Part shown: piece by piece, positions 34,361 through 45,241 of the stretch
Position numbering within the stretch: the stretch's first letter is position 1
How the letters are laid out: every line of letters starts with the position of its first letter
Assembly: GCA_015039365.1 (NCBI GenBank)
Contig: WION01000053.1
Coordinates: forward strand, 62,001-126,000
Source: Amanita rubescens
Lineage: Eukaryota > Basidiomycota > Agaricomycetes > Agaricales > Amanitaceae
Length of the DNA stretch: 64,000 bases
Direction of reading: 5' to 3'
Position numbers and translations under genes: made by a program
Notes under the pieces: generated by a model
Told to the model about the DNA's origin: nothing
The model's input: the letters and a program-made list of their open reading frames with translations, nothing else
The model's database searches: none

Positions 34361-34729
34361 GCGAGCGATAGGGTGTTATCCTTGCGTATGCACCTGCCAA
34401 GTCTGTATTCCGTGCCTCCCAAGGTACTCTTTGTGCATAATCTAATTGATATTAACACAACAAACGTGGTGCTTGACGTGTGCTCGATGCGTCATCCCGA
34501 GATAACTTGCTCGATCTTAGTGTCGACTTTAAGGAAGCGTGTATGGTCGGAGGCAGAGACAATTGGTTTGACAGCCGCTCTGTATTGCAGGAGTTTAACC
34601 CGTCGATATCATTGGACAATTATAAGGTAACTACTGTACATGCATGCTCCAAAGCCAGGATGACCAGGTGCCTAGAACGATGTAAATATTGCACCAAGAC
34701 CAATGTAAGAGAACGTGTCGACACACCTT

Positions 34730-37201
34730 TTACATTACGATACAAAACTCTCGATCCCTCAGTTGCCGTCCATATACGTTTTCTCCCTGCACGACATCTC
34801 TCATTCTCACCGCCGTATGCGCTTGATTCGCATGCACAACCTCATGCATTTGAAGCTGGTGCGCGAGCCGAAGATCTCGATCAAGACCATTCATCGGTGG
34901 AACACTGACACCACCATGCACCTCGCGCAAGTGATCATATACGTCTTTTGCAGTCTTGTACTTGGCGAGGCAGAGCCAGCATATATGCGCGTTGCACATC
35001 CGACAATGCATATGGTTGCAACCAGTCGTTTTCTGAATCCATACATGACACGAAGGACACGCCTTGGCTCCGTTGCGCGATGCCCATATCGAGTCGAGGC
35101 GTTCTTGCTCGTTCGGGTCTGTACATGCGCGTTGTTCGGGACACGTGCGGCCTGGATGTCCCTTCGAATTACATGTGGAGCAAACACTGGTCAAGCAGGA
35201 TGGACAAGTGAGACCTTTTTTATCCTTGTTGCATCGGTATGTTTGCGTACAACCTGGAGTTTGACAGTATCTCAGCTCAGTTAGGGGTGTTGATCGACAT
35301 AAGAAGAGATGGCCCTGTCGACGAGATGATGGAATTGGGGTATAGACAAGACGGTTTGGATTATAGGAATTGCTACTGGGCGTCGGCAAGTATCATCATT
35401 TCCAATGCAAGTGACTGGGGAAGCGGTTACGCTCTGGGGCTGTGATGAGGTAACCTCTAAGGCACGCTGCACAGTATTCGTGTCCGCATCCCAATCCAAT
35501 AGGCTCTACAACTTCAGCAAGACAGATTGGACATGACGCCTGTTCTTCTGCCTCATCGGAGTGAGTTTCTGCGGCAAGTTTGTCGATCATGTCTGAAGCA
35601 TTTCCTCCGCGGTGCTTGAGCACATAGTGAGAGTACATCACATCGAGGGATACTCCAAGGTTCTGCATGAAGCGAGTAAGTATGTCACTATCTTGGAGAG
35701 ACCGCACAAGCTGTCTACTTATGCGAGTCCGATATTTAGCAAGCTTAGACCGCGCAACAGCCTCTCTTATAGCCGTGGCTACAGCGTCAATAGGCTTGCT
35801 GGGATTCAGCGTGGAATGTGAGCATGCGCGAGAGCCAATCCCGGGTTATCCTGTAAATACCCGTGTCTTTACGCGATAGCATCTGTTCCATTAGCTCTTT
35901 GGCGGTCAGGTCAAATGACCAGAGCCATCCATCGAACCAATCGAAACCGAGATAATCGGTCCGGACAATCGTCCCCTCAGGTTCTTCCGTTATCGACATC
36001 CTTCGATTCTTCGCAGGGTCATCATCTTCAAACAGGTAATGTTGGTCGAGGGGTATGCGGAGAATATGTTGTGTCGGCTGATTGGGTCGCAAGTCATACC
36101 TGAGGGGAGGAGATTTCTGTTCAAGTCCAAGCTGCTCGAGTTGTGCATGCGCTTTTTTGGCCGAAGACCAGGAGTCAAATTCGGCCGTCGCGGCGGTATA
36201 TGTTCCCGTTGGGTTACAGGCCGTGAATTGAAAAAATATTAGGCCGGGACTGGACTTCCAATAGGCTCCCTAATTCAGTGTTGAGATCTAGATTTGAGGA
36301 TGATGGATCGTTTAGGCGGGGCTTCCCAGGTCAATTGAAGCTCGTAATGTGGCGCCCGAAGCCGCGCGATGCACTCAGTTCCAACTACAGTCGCTCTCAA
36401 TACTCGGCCTCGAATCGTCCTACCGTGTATCTGATCCACCACGGCCTGCCTCCGCCCTGCCTTGACGAGAACCGTAGCGTTCAAGGTCCCATTTCCACAC
36501 TGTGACGTATCAGTAACGATGAACGGCGTATCCGCGCTTGAGAACAGGGACTGCGATGTGATCCGCTTCCATGTTAAAAGGGAGGTTGTAAATCTGCACA
36601 AAACCATTAGTCGAAACCGCAAGAAAGAGCCATGACCTTCAGACCTGCTCCGCATGCGGCCAGTGTCGAACCTGAGACGATGTGCTTGAAAGTGACGCTT
36701 TGCTCTTTCCTGGCAGCATCTTCGTGCATGGAGGCCAGAGTTTGTTCATTAATCACATGACGCGCTTGTCCGCCCTTCGCTGGTGAAGGGAGCGGGTCAT
36801 TAGGCAAGGGAAAGCGGTCAGCATCATCGTTTGACGGTCGACTGAGCTCGAAAGCTTCCGCGAGGCCCAACGAACATGTGTCAGACGAGGCTGCATCGGT
36901 TAATCCCCGGCGCTGTGATTCCGCCATGCGCCTGCGGCCTGATTGCCTCAGCCTTTTTCGCATAGTCCTCCGCTTCTATCAGGGCAGTCTCCGCCGTCTT
37001 CTCGGCGGCATGTTGAGCTTGCTTTGCTCTTTCAGCCTCCACGATCGCTAGCTCCGCCCTCTGTTCAGCCTCCATCTGCGCGTGAGTAGCGTCCTCCGCC
37101 GCGCGTGATGTCTCTATAGTTATTTCAATCGCTTGTTCCAGCTCACGTTCTGCATTTGTCTGCGCTCGAAGGGCCATCTCTGCTCTTCGTTCCGCCTTCA
37201 A
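34730..37201 (-). CDS. RBR-type E3 ubiquitin ligase, long N-terminus
   Basis: The C-terminal part carries a RING-IBR-RING: RING1 CPICLAEVVEPIGLGCGHEY with CAACLRGYL, the IBR region RYCQTPGCTQTYRCNKDKKG to CSTCNSKGHPGRTC, and RING2 ACPSCHVWIQKTTGCNHMHC with CRMCNAHICWLCL. RING2 includes the Cys expected to form the ubiquitin thioester. Upstream exons encode LGFDWFDGWLWSFD and HWLSRML-like helical sequence (36.1-35.8 kb), an RRM-like stretch ending ATVLVKAGRRQAVVDQIHGR (36.5-36.4 kb), and an Ala/Glu-rich coiled coil (37.2-36.95 kb). I treat these as one gene because all are on one strand with coding character, but exon joins between 35.7 and 37.2 kb are unresolved and two genes are possible. 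The true start may be near 37.5 kb. Confidence 0.7.
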
Positions 37202-37946
37202 ACTGACCTATCTTTGCCTTTTCCAGTTCGAGCTCGAGTAGTGACACACGGAAGCGCAGTTGCAGGAAGGCGTCTTGCATCGCCTGATGAGAGAAAGTCG
37301 ACACGGTCGAGTCTTGGGCCGGTTAAAGGACTGATTATGTTCTATTACGTGAAGAAACACATTGTAGCGGGTAAGATACTATCTTCGATGGACGCACCTT
37401 ACCTTCGATGCCTTTTCAACGTCACTGGCTCGGATGTCCACCCATCGAAAAAGAACGATAATATGTCGGACGTAGCGTTGGATTGGCCATGTCAGGAGCT
37501 AAAGCGGTGACGAGTGTACTTTCTATGTCATTCCATTGCACACATGATGCCTTATTTACCTCGCCGCCTCTACGACCCGGAAAGTAAACATTGAGACACT
37601 ATGATCTCAATGGTGTTCCAATTTGAATTAAACATTGCAGTCAATCTGTTGCTCCGCCGTCGTGAGAACCGAGGGTCCACCCAATGACGTGTCTTCATGT
37701 TACTTCCGTCGTGCGATGACATGAGTGGGATCCCAATCGAACGTTGGCGCCAATCTTCAGAACTTAGTTTGACAATGGGGAATCTGGGCGGAAGGTGCAT
37801 CGAATTTGAGACGCGTTGCAAAATGCAGACATGCTCTTTGATGAAAGTGAGAAATTTGGAAGCTGAGTTGTACTTGATACCAAAATTGCCTTGAACAAGC
37901 AATGGTGATTGATATGTAAGTACTGGTGGGAAAACGAAAAAGAAGC
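37202..37946. other. Gap between RBR gene and tRNA
   Basis: The left 100-200 bp may still be the 5' exon of the RBR gene on minus (FRVSLLELELEKAKI is readable). The rest shows no gene; the long minus frame across 37570-38142 runs through the tRNA and is not coding. Confidence 0.35.
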
Positions 37947-38028
37947 TCTCTGTCGGGGAGTCGAACCCCGCTTTCGCGCGCACAGTTAAACTGACAGGCG
38001 CGTGTACTAACCGATATACTAACAGAGA
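37947..38028 (-). tRNA. tRNA-Asp (GTC) with 9-nt intron
   Basis: The acceptor stem is TCTCTGT paired with ACAGAGA. The A-box region is TAGTATATCGG, the anticodon stem CGCGC/GCGCG, and the anticodon GTC sits in CTGTCA. The T arm is CGGGG-TTCGACT-CCCCG. The anticodon loop region is 16 nt, which is the normal 7 plus a 9-nt intron placed just after the anticodon. All stems pair. Confidence 0.93.
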
Positions 38029-38518
38029 CCTGTCGAACTTGAGTTCTGTTCTAAGGCAACCTACACTGCGGGCCTGGAATGCGAGGAACACTTGCCAGCA
38101 ACCAAGTCCAAACTCGTTCTCGAAGTACTCGATTCGGCTCAATGGACAACCTGATGACGTTGCGCCCTATCTTCCTGCATGTCTGTGGCTGCTTAGGACA
38201 TGATTTGGAACTCGGAATGCGGATGCCAGTGCGGACAAGTAAGCGATGCCAATTGCGGTGACGTTCAATTATCATTGAATTCGAAGCTGCATTTCCACTT
38301 CCCTGTCCCTATCAAGGCATCGATACAGAATAATCAGTTAATCTGACAAGAGATTCTTCTCATGGACGTCAACCGATTTGGCAATGCATGATTGACAGGT
38401 GGAATGACTTCTTGCATGTGATGCTATATATAACATGTTCTTATTACCGGCAGAAGTTGAGCTGAGCCGCGTTGCCTTAACTCTTCGACTGTATACAAGC
38501 CTTTCCGACACAAACGCT
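38029..38518. other. Intergenic, promoter of M35 gene
   Basis: No gene. TATATATAAC at about 38423-38433 lies roughly 90 nt upstream of the M35 start codon and is a plausible TATA box. Confidence 0.4.
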
Positions 38519-39869
38519 ATGTCTTTGAAACTCGAGATAAGTTTGGTCAATGCTCCTGTCCCAGGACCAGCAAATGTCAGGGACTTGGCAAAGCTCAAGA
38601 TTAAAACATCGGTTACCAACATTGGCACCAGCAGCAATCACCCTCATTACAGATCCTTCGAGTATCCTTTCCAAACAGGCTCTTGCGGAGAAATTTACAA
38701 TTTTTTCCTCGTCCGACCGTGACAAGCGACCTACGTACAGGGGGATACTTGCAAAGATGATTTCGCAGGAGAGAGCGATCTCTTTGAACTTCGTGCAGGA
38801 TCTCGAGCCACGAAAATCAATTGTTATTGTGCATGACTGTGAGCGAGATCTAATCTGTAATCTCATCTGAAACTAACATGGAATAGTGTCTACATTATAC
38901 GATTTCACCGTGTCCGGGCAAGGGGAATACACTTTTGTACCAAATGCTACGCTCAATGCCATCGATAAACTCACGAAGGAGGTCTATGTCATTAGGCCCG
39001 TATCGATACCATCACTTAATGTTCTTATAATGGCTGAAAAGCTCGTCCTCGAACGTGCGTATAGTATTTTCAATTTACATTGGTCACTTTGATGATAGCT
39101 TGACAATCACAGGTGAAGAACCCAAAGTCAAAGAGCCTGTGACGGACAACAAAATGCAAATTCAACTGACTGCCGCAATTCAAGCCGCGGAAGACTATAC
39201 AAATGAAGCCGCTAGGTATGTATGTAGCGTCGTATGGAAATCGGAGTTCTCACGCAAGTCTTCTCTGATGAAGTTATCTTGAAAACATATCTGGCGCTAC
39301 GCTTCGCTACGAGACGTGGTTCGGGAAGTATGATGAACAACGAAAAAAGAAGGTAAAAGCACATTTTGACGAAGTCCGTAATGCCCTTCCTCTTGCCAAA
39401 TTCACTATTGGCGGTCAAGTCTGCGAGTGCTCGTGTGGTGGTACTGACACTGTTTGCAAATGTACCGAAAAAACCTGTAAAGGCTGTGGATGTAAGTCTC
39501 TCTTCGCCTACGTTCAGGCGGACAGGTAAGCCTTATTATTTTCGAAAATACTAGTCCTGATCTCATTTTTTCTCTCTCGTAGTACGGACTTTACGGTACA
39601 TTTGGCCAAACTGTTCTGGGACGCACCAGTGACCGGCTCAGATTCCAAGGCTTGTCCGCCTTAATTTGTTGTACCACGTTATAACATCTGATCTCCAGGC
39701 CGGCACAATTATCCATGAATTAAGTCATTTCAATGTTAATGGCAAAACAACCGACGCAGGATATGGTACGAGCGGTTGCAAGGATCTTGCGGTGGCGAAA
39801 GCGAATGTGGCAACTTCGAATGCCGACTCTCATCAATATTTCTCTGAGAACAACCCATTTCTTGATTAG
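38519..39869 (+). CDS. M35 (deuterolysin/aspzincin-type) zinc metallopeptidase
   Basis: Likely a peptidyl-Lys metalloendopeptidase relative. The N-terminal propeptide-like beta domain MSLKLEISLVNAPVPGPANV runs into ITLITDPSSILSKQALAEKF, but one extra A near 38636 breaks the frame between them. Further exons give LYDFTVSGQGEYTFVPNA, IQLTAAIQAAEDYTNEAA, YLENISGATLRYETWFGKYD, KFTIGGQVCECSCGG, a Cys-rich insert, and FAYVQADSTDFTVHLAKLFW. The active site is GTIIHELSHF followed by GKTTDAGYG, i.e. HExxH plus the GTxDxxYG-like third ligand of aspzincins. The last exon needs a GC-AG type or irregular donor before AGTII. No N-terminal signal peptide is visible, unlike secreted M35 enzymes. Its last exon is copied twice downstream. 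Confidence 0.8.
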
Positions 39870-40847
39870 TCGCTAGGCTGGGATGTAAGGGTCTTGTGGT
39901 GGCGAAAGCGAAGGTGGCAACTTCATACTGACTCCCATCAATACTTCGCCGAGAACAACCCATTTCTTGATTAGTCGTTAGATAACTAACTACGCGTCGC
40001 GATTGTATGATATACCATTTGTTACCATGCGTTCTTCCATCAGATGCCATACATAGACCGCACTGTAAAAACATCGGCAAAGCGTTGGTCTATCGTTTGT
40101 CCCTCTACAATACTAGCATGAGCATGCAAAACAATGTCATCGACGGCTGCTAGATTAATCTTGTACGAGGATGTCATTTCCAATCTCCGACCTTGGACTA
40201 TCAATCAGAAGCGGGGAAGCCTAAAGTCACGAATGTCATATCTGCACAACGGATTACGCACATTCGTTTATGATGCCATTTGGAGTTTAGTTGGAGCAGT
40301 TCCTTCCTATCGACTCCTTGTCACATCGTGGCATGTTTGGGTGGCGGCCTGCGAAAAGATATCTTCAAATTTCGTGCATGAGAAGCGAAGAGTAATAATA
40401 GAAGCCACAGTTCACGTTGCACGGTGCAGGCCTCGTCACCTGGACATCGACAGGAGTCGTCGAAGACATTTTTAGCATTGACAAAGGTGTAAGGAAACCA
40501 ACTCAAAGCGTCGTGGTCACGAGAGTTCGAACCGTAAATTACGTTTGCTGGCGCGAAGAAAGCGTGAGAAAACGCCACTTCACTGCATCCATGATGTCGG
40601 AATAATTAATATTAGCGCGAAGATTGCCTGACACGCTTATGTTAAGGGTGCATTTGGAATGGCCCTACCATTTGACTACACCACGGGCCCGACATGGGCA
40701 GGACTAATTTCCGCGGCTCGAGGGCTCACCCACTTCTGAATGGCACCTTCAGAGCGTTCCACAACACGGTACTGCACAATTAGGACAATGAAATAAATAC
40801 GAAAAGGATCGACCCGAGGACTCACCGTCTTCAGCTCCACGTCCATT
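39848..40847 (+). repeat. 1-kb segmental duplication S, copy 1
   Basis: This matches 44250-45184 nearly base for base, with a few small indels. It begins inside the last M35 codons and ends at GCTCCACGTCCATT. It contains an extra M35 last-exon copy and a minus-strand two-exon mini-frame, MDVELKT joined to YRVVERSEGAIQKWVSPRAA, that ends at 40676. Confidence 0.9.
39881..39974 (+). pseudogene. Second copy of the M35 last exon
   Basis: It repeats the coding end of the M35 gene (AVAKAKVATS-like, then SENNPFLD-like and TAG) immediately downstream of the real stop, with small deletions. It has no upstream exons. Confidence 0.7.
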
Positions 40848-40999
40848 TGCGATGAAATACATTGTCTAAAGCCAAAAAGTTCGTAGAAGTATTGATCGTG
40901 TCTGACCGAAATACGCACCAGAGCGATATTGTACTGGTTGCCCGTTAAATGGAGCTGTGTGGTCCGACCTTCCAGCTTAGCGTTCCCTATCGTTTCTCA

Positions 41000-41350
41000 G
41001 TTGAAAGAACCACCGACAATCCAGAAAACACCCCGATATTCCCTGCAAGTCCCATGCGCCAGAACTTCATGTCGCTGAAAGCCTCAGACCAGACTATACC
41101 TCTATCCAAAAAACGACATCAAATACATAAGTGACAAAAATGGGATTAAGCGCATGTCGATTTTCGGCCATAATGTTCGGGTGTTAGATCGGGAGGTGAC
41201 GGCAACGTCAAGTCCCCTCCAAAATGGACCAAAGCAGAGGTGGCTTCCAATACTGTATCCGCTTCCTTTTCCTTGGACATGGAGAGCGTTGGGGGTTGGA
41301 GGAAGAGTAAGGTTAGGATCGAGATTAAACACTGTTCGGTTCGGTTCCAT
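41000..41350 (-). pseudogene. N-terminal relic of an MFS transporter
   Basis: The minus strand reads MSKEKEADTVLEATSALVHF, then in another frame KIDMRLIPFLSLMYLMSF and, after dropping one T of a T6 run, LDRGIVWSEA. KIDxRLIPxLxxxYLxSFLDR is the TM1 signature of anion:cation symporter MFS proteins. No further transmembrane segments follow. At least two frame breaks and the missing body mark it as a dead fragment. Confidence 0.6.
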
Positions 41351-41683
41351 TGGTCAGCCTACCATGAGGGTTTTACGATAACGTACTATTATTATATCGC
41401 GTTTGAGTGTCTGACCGCCATGGGAATATCCACGCGGGGTGAATGACTTGTGTGATGTGCAAGTGACGGTGATGCTCCGGTAGGGTGAAGATGTGAGCGC
41501 GAGAAAGAGTGGATGACTGGAAATGCAATGCCTGCTCTTTGGACACTGGCTTATCTCATTAGCTGGAAGCCTTCGATCACGATGTCACATGCCACACTGG
41601 GAGACGTTTATAACACAGTCCATCGCCAACCAGGCTGCAAAAGAGTCAAAATTCGCAAAACTGTAGGGCAAACTTGTACAGCG

Positions 41684-42961
41684 CTAAGCGTCGACCCGTA
41701 AGCGCAACCCCCGCAACGAGTCAATGAAGTTTTCGGAAGGAAGGCTACTGCCCTCGTCTGAGTCTGATTCATCTGCATCAGGAACCCAATCGACCCGACC
41801 ACCGTATGCCTTTCCAGTCCCTGCTTCTTCTTCTGCCACATAACACTCGAGAAGGGCTTGGACCATCTCGTTGCTCCACAAAACCCTATTCATGAAAATA
41901 TCCTTGAAATTGTTGAGAGCCGAACATCTTCCTGAGGGTATGCAAGCCCGGGCTTCGAGGTAACGGGCCGAGCCGGCTGGATACTGTTTCCGAATAGCGC
42001 GAGCAAAGTGTGGTCGAAGGATAGCATTTTCCTCGTAGAGATGTTTCGAGCTGTCGACATCTTGTATGAAGATCGGATATTCGTAGAGGAAATAAAGAGG
42101 CGCAGCGTGTGCATGATCCCAATCTATGACCCCGATAAGGCGTGGAGGGGAAGTACCATCGCTGAGTTTGGGATCAGTGAAAAGGAGATTTTGACCATCG
42201 AAATCTGCGTGCCGGAGTCGGAAAGGTGGACGGATATATGGCTCGTTATCGTGCGAGGCAAAATAATTCGCCAAAACACCCCGTACTTTGTGTAATCGCA
42301 TGCGATTCTCCTCGGATATGCGACTACTGGACGAAAAACGGTCAATGAAAAGGTAGAGATAATCAGACGTAGATCCGAAAGGCCCGTCAGACATGTCTTT
42401 GATTACCTCTTCCCCGTCGACGTTCTCCATCATGTGGTGTAGCAGCGGTCCAACGGAGCCGTCCTCCGTGATAGAGCCCGTAGCTTTGAATTCCATGTTT
42501 GCAAGCTGACCGAGCACCCAGGTGATCTGGGTCAGAACGTCTTTCTTGTGCTCCAACGTGAGATCATCCCAGATCCGGTAAAGGTTTACACCCTCGACGT
42601 AATCCATGACAAGAAATTGCATACCGACCTCGTTGGACGGCGAATCCTCGAAAAAGTGGACGACGGGAACGGGTATTGAAGTACGTGAGCGGACGAGGGT
42701 CATCGTGGCAACTTCACTGCGCAATGCAGATGGATTGCGGGGAGACCGGCAGAGGCGTGCTATCAGTTTCCGGCCATCTTCTGTGTTGAGCATGTAGATT
42801 TCGTGATACGTGCCGCGAGTAACTTTTTGGCAAGATGTGATCTTCCGGCCAATACGTGTGTAGACGAGGTCGCTGAGTGCTTTCAGATCAGGTTTCAGCT
42901 CAGGATACTCATCACTCTCGTATCCATCATCGTCCAGGCTTGGGAGGATGGAGAGAAGCAT
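41684..42961 (-). CDS. APH-family (aminoglycoside-phosphotransferase-like) kinase
   Basis: Single-exon gene of 425 residues, normal for the expanded fungal APH/choline-kinase-like family; real substrates are unknown and antibiotic resistance should not be assumed. Motifs: ATP-loop region KVTRGTYHEIYMLNTEDGRK with LIARL, QFLVMDYVEGVNLYRIWDDL (hinge), the catalytic Brenner motif LRHADFDGQNLLF (HxDxxxxN) and the metal site GVIDWDHAHAAPLYF. The C-terminus is acidic (DADESDSDEGSSLPSEN). The absence of introns contrasts with its neighbours and is common for this family. Confidence 0.88.
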   Translation of the reverse strand: MLLSILPSLDDDGYESDEYPELKPDLKALSDLVYTRIGRKITSCQKVTRGTYHEIYMLNTEDGRKLIARLCRSPRNPSALRSEVATMTLVRSRTSIPVPVVHFFEDSPSNEVGMQFLVMDYVEGVNLYRIWDDLTLEHKKDVLTQITWVLGQLANMEFKATGSITEDGSVGPLLHHMMENVDGEEVIKDMSDGPFGSTSDYLYLFIDRFSSSSRISEENRMRLHKVRGVLANYFASHDNEPYIRPPFRLRHADFDGQNLLFTDPKLSDGTSPPRLIGVIDWDHAHAAPLYFLYEYPIFIQDVDSSKHLYEENAILRPHFARAIRKQYPAGSARYLEARACIPSGRCSALNNFKDIFMNRVLWSNEMVQALLECYVAEEEAGTGKAYGGRVDWVPDADESDSDEGSSLPSENFIDSLRGLRLRVDA

Positions 42962-43017
42962 GATTTGTCTTGGAAAGCAGGACCAAATAATGTTCCGAGT
43001 TTAAGGCGAGGTTTAAA

Positions 43018-43317
43018 AGCGACAAAAACTTCGCTGGTCGTTTCACACCCAAGGAATACTCACTTCAGTGCATCTCTATGGCACGCTTGACCACCTTCCG
43101 CCATTCATGTCTCCGAGGCGACTCTCCAGTACAATGATCTCGCGCATTTGGGCGGAACATATACAATCGCCATCGGTGCACCTTCTGTAGGGGAAGCCAA
43201 GCTCAGCCCCAAGCCTATTAACGCAGGAGGAGCCGAGTTGACAATTACTGGCGTACTGGATAACCCCATCCCCGAGAAAATACCCGTGTACGGGACCGCT
43301 CGCTGGTTCTGGGCCTG
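43018..43317 (+). pseudogene. Decayed copy of the ~115-aa family (psi)
   Basis: Closely matches 45282-45570 (KNFAGRF, FVGEAKL-like, LTITGVLDNPIPE, GTARWF) but lacks the first 13 codons and carries several indels that break the frame. Its end still reads GTARWFWA and a stop, which preserves the ancestral 3' end lost from the 45242 copy. Confidence 0.85.
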
Positions 43318-43522
43318 AATCCGCCGTTTTTCGTATCCAGTTTGCGTCTTGGCATCTTCGTACAGTTAAGGACCCTATTGAATGGCGAAAACAACTTATC
43401 TGAGTAAGGGCAGTCATTCGCATACTGAACGGCCCTATTGCTATTAATAGGAGCACGTGAACTAACCAAATAGACCTCATCAGCCGTGATTCAATTTCAA
43501 AGTCCGCCATCGAGGTTTAACA

Positions 43523-44011
43523 ATGCCCTTCGACGCCGTCACCTGTGCAGTTCTAGAGCACTTTACCACAAACCCCCCTGCCGCTGAAGACGCATGGTAT
43601 GGGCCGTGGATTACAATCCTCACAACCCTCTTCCCCACCATCCAAGGCTACATAGTCACTCCGCAACGTCGCCTTCCAGATGATCCTCAAAGTCACATTC
43701 CCGACTTGGTCATCGAGGTCGAGAAGATGGCTACAGCTCCACTCATCTTTCGGACTGTCCTTATCGTTAAAATCAAAAACTCCCAGCATTGGGAGGATGG
43801 AATTCCAGCTCTTGAACGCCAGCTCAATCGACAAACAGATGCTGCTTTCTATGGCACCGCCCACTCGAATGTCTACTGGATTGGAGCTATTGGACCACAC
43901 TGGAAGTACGGCGAGAAGTTGGACGAACAAGATGTGCAGGCACTCGTTGATTGGCATGACACCACTCATGACCAAGCCTCTTTTGACGACCATCTTGTCG
44001 CAGCTCTTTAG
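43523..44011 (+). CDS. Small protein with restriction-nuclease-like core, unknown role
   Basis: Single-exon frame of 162 residues: MPFDAVTCAVLEHFTTNPPA, GYIVTPQRRLPDDPQSHIPD, LVIEVEKM, LIVKIKNSQHWEDGIPALER, QLNRQTDAAFYGTAHSNVYW, IGAIGPHWKYG and DWHDTTHDQASFDDHL. The spacing of PD...V-x-I-K-N recalls the PD-(D/E)xK nuclease core, but the Glu of the usual E-x-K is Lys here (KIK). I recall many mushroom paralogues with VEIKNS at this place, so this copy may be catalytically dead. Function unknown; no search was possible. Confidence 0.6.
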   Translation: MPFDAVTCAVLEHFTTNPPAAEDAWYGPWITILTTLFPTIQGYIVTPQRRLPDDPQSHIPDLVIEVEKMATAPLIFRTVLIVKIKNSQHWEDGIPALERQLNRQTDAAFYGTAHSNVYWIGAIGPHWKYGEKLDEQDVQALVDWHDTTHDQASFDDHLVAAL

Positions 44012-44249
44012 TCGGTTGTTTACAACCAGCTCTTGATTCAATGCTCACCATTATAGAGGAGATTCACGTAATCTGACTCAGCGGCATAACCCGCAACAGA
44101 TCATTCGGATAATGATGAGTTCAACCTCATTTAGTAAAGAAGGACGGAGGCAGTCGCTTTTACTTTTCCTCTTTTTTCTCTCTTTCACGTCATCCGGTTG
44201 AGTGAGGCAGGGGCTATGTGAAAAACACAGTAATTTGTTGTACCACGTT

Positions 44250-45184
44250 GAACAACCCATTTCTTGATTAGTCGCTAGGCTAGGATGTAAGGGTCTTGCG
44301 GTGGCGAAAGCGAAGGTGGCAACTTCATGCTGACTCTCATCAATACTTCGCCGAGAACAACCCATTTCTTGATTAGTCGTTAGGCTGAGATATGACAACT
44401 ACGCGTCGCGATTGTATGATATACCATTTGTTACCATGCGTTCTTCCATCAGATGCCATACATAGACCGCACTGTAAAAACATCGGCAAAGTGTCGGTCT
44501 ATCGTTTGTCCCTCTACAATACTAGCATGCAAAACAATGTCAATGGCATTTCCAATCTCCGACCTTGGACTATCAATCAGAAGCAGGGAAGCCCAAAGTC
44601 ACGATGTCATATCTGCACAACAAATTACGCACATTCGTTTATGATGCCATTTGGAGTTTAGTTGGAGCAGTTCCTTCCTATCGACCCCTTGTCACATCGT
44701 GGCATGTTTGGCCTGCGAAAAGATATTTTCAAATTTCGTGCATGAGAAGCGAAGAGTAATAATAGAAGCCACGTTGCACGGTGCAGGGCCTCGTCACCTG
44801 GACATCGACAGGAGTCGTCGAAGACATTTTTAGCATTGACAAAGGTGAAAAGGAAACCAACTCAAAGCGTCGTGGTCACGAGAGTTCGAACTGGAAGAAA
44901 GCGTGAGAAAACACCACTTCAACTGAATCCATGACGGAATAATTAATATTAGCGCGAAGATTGCCTGACACGCTTATGTTAAGGGTGCATTTGGAATGGC
45001 CCCACCGTTTGACTACACCACGGGCCCGACATGGGCAGGACTAATTTCCGCGGCTCGAGGGCTCACCCACTTCTGAATGGCACCTTCAGAGCGTTCCACA
45101 ACACGGTACCGCACAATTAGGACAATGAAATAAATACGAGAAGGATCGACCCGAGGACTCACCGTCTTCAGCTCCACGTCCATT
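44250..45184 (+). repeat. 1-kb segmental duplication S, copy 2
   Basis: Second copy of 39848-40847. Just before it, 44232-44249 matches 39665-39681 in the last M35 intron, so this copy carries an internal deletion of about 165 bp that removed the peptidase active-site exon. It ends 58 bp before the family gene at 45242. Confidence 0.9.
44282..44376 (+). pseudogene. Third copy of the M35 last exon
   Basis: Matches 39881-39974 and the M35 last exon, including the TAG. No active-site exon is present. Confidence 0.7.
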
Positions 45185-45241
45185 AGTGCGGTGCCTACGT
45201 CCTTTTTCAGTACATATACTAATAAAACATACAGGCTCACC

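Noticed and set aside
37570..38142. A 190-residue minus-strand protein
   Set aside because: It runs through the tRNA-Asp gene and has no motif.
41684..42961. An aminoglycoside-resistance gene
   Set aside because: The fungal APH-like family is large, with unknown substrates; sequence similarity to APH does not imply drug resistance.
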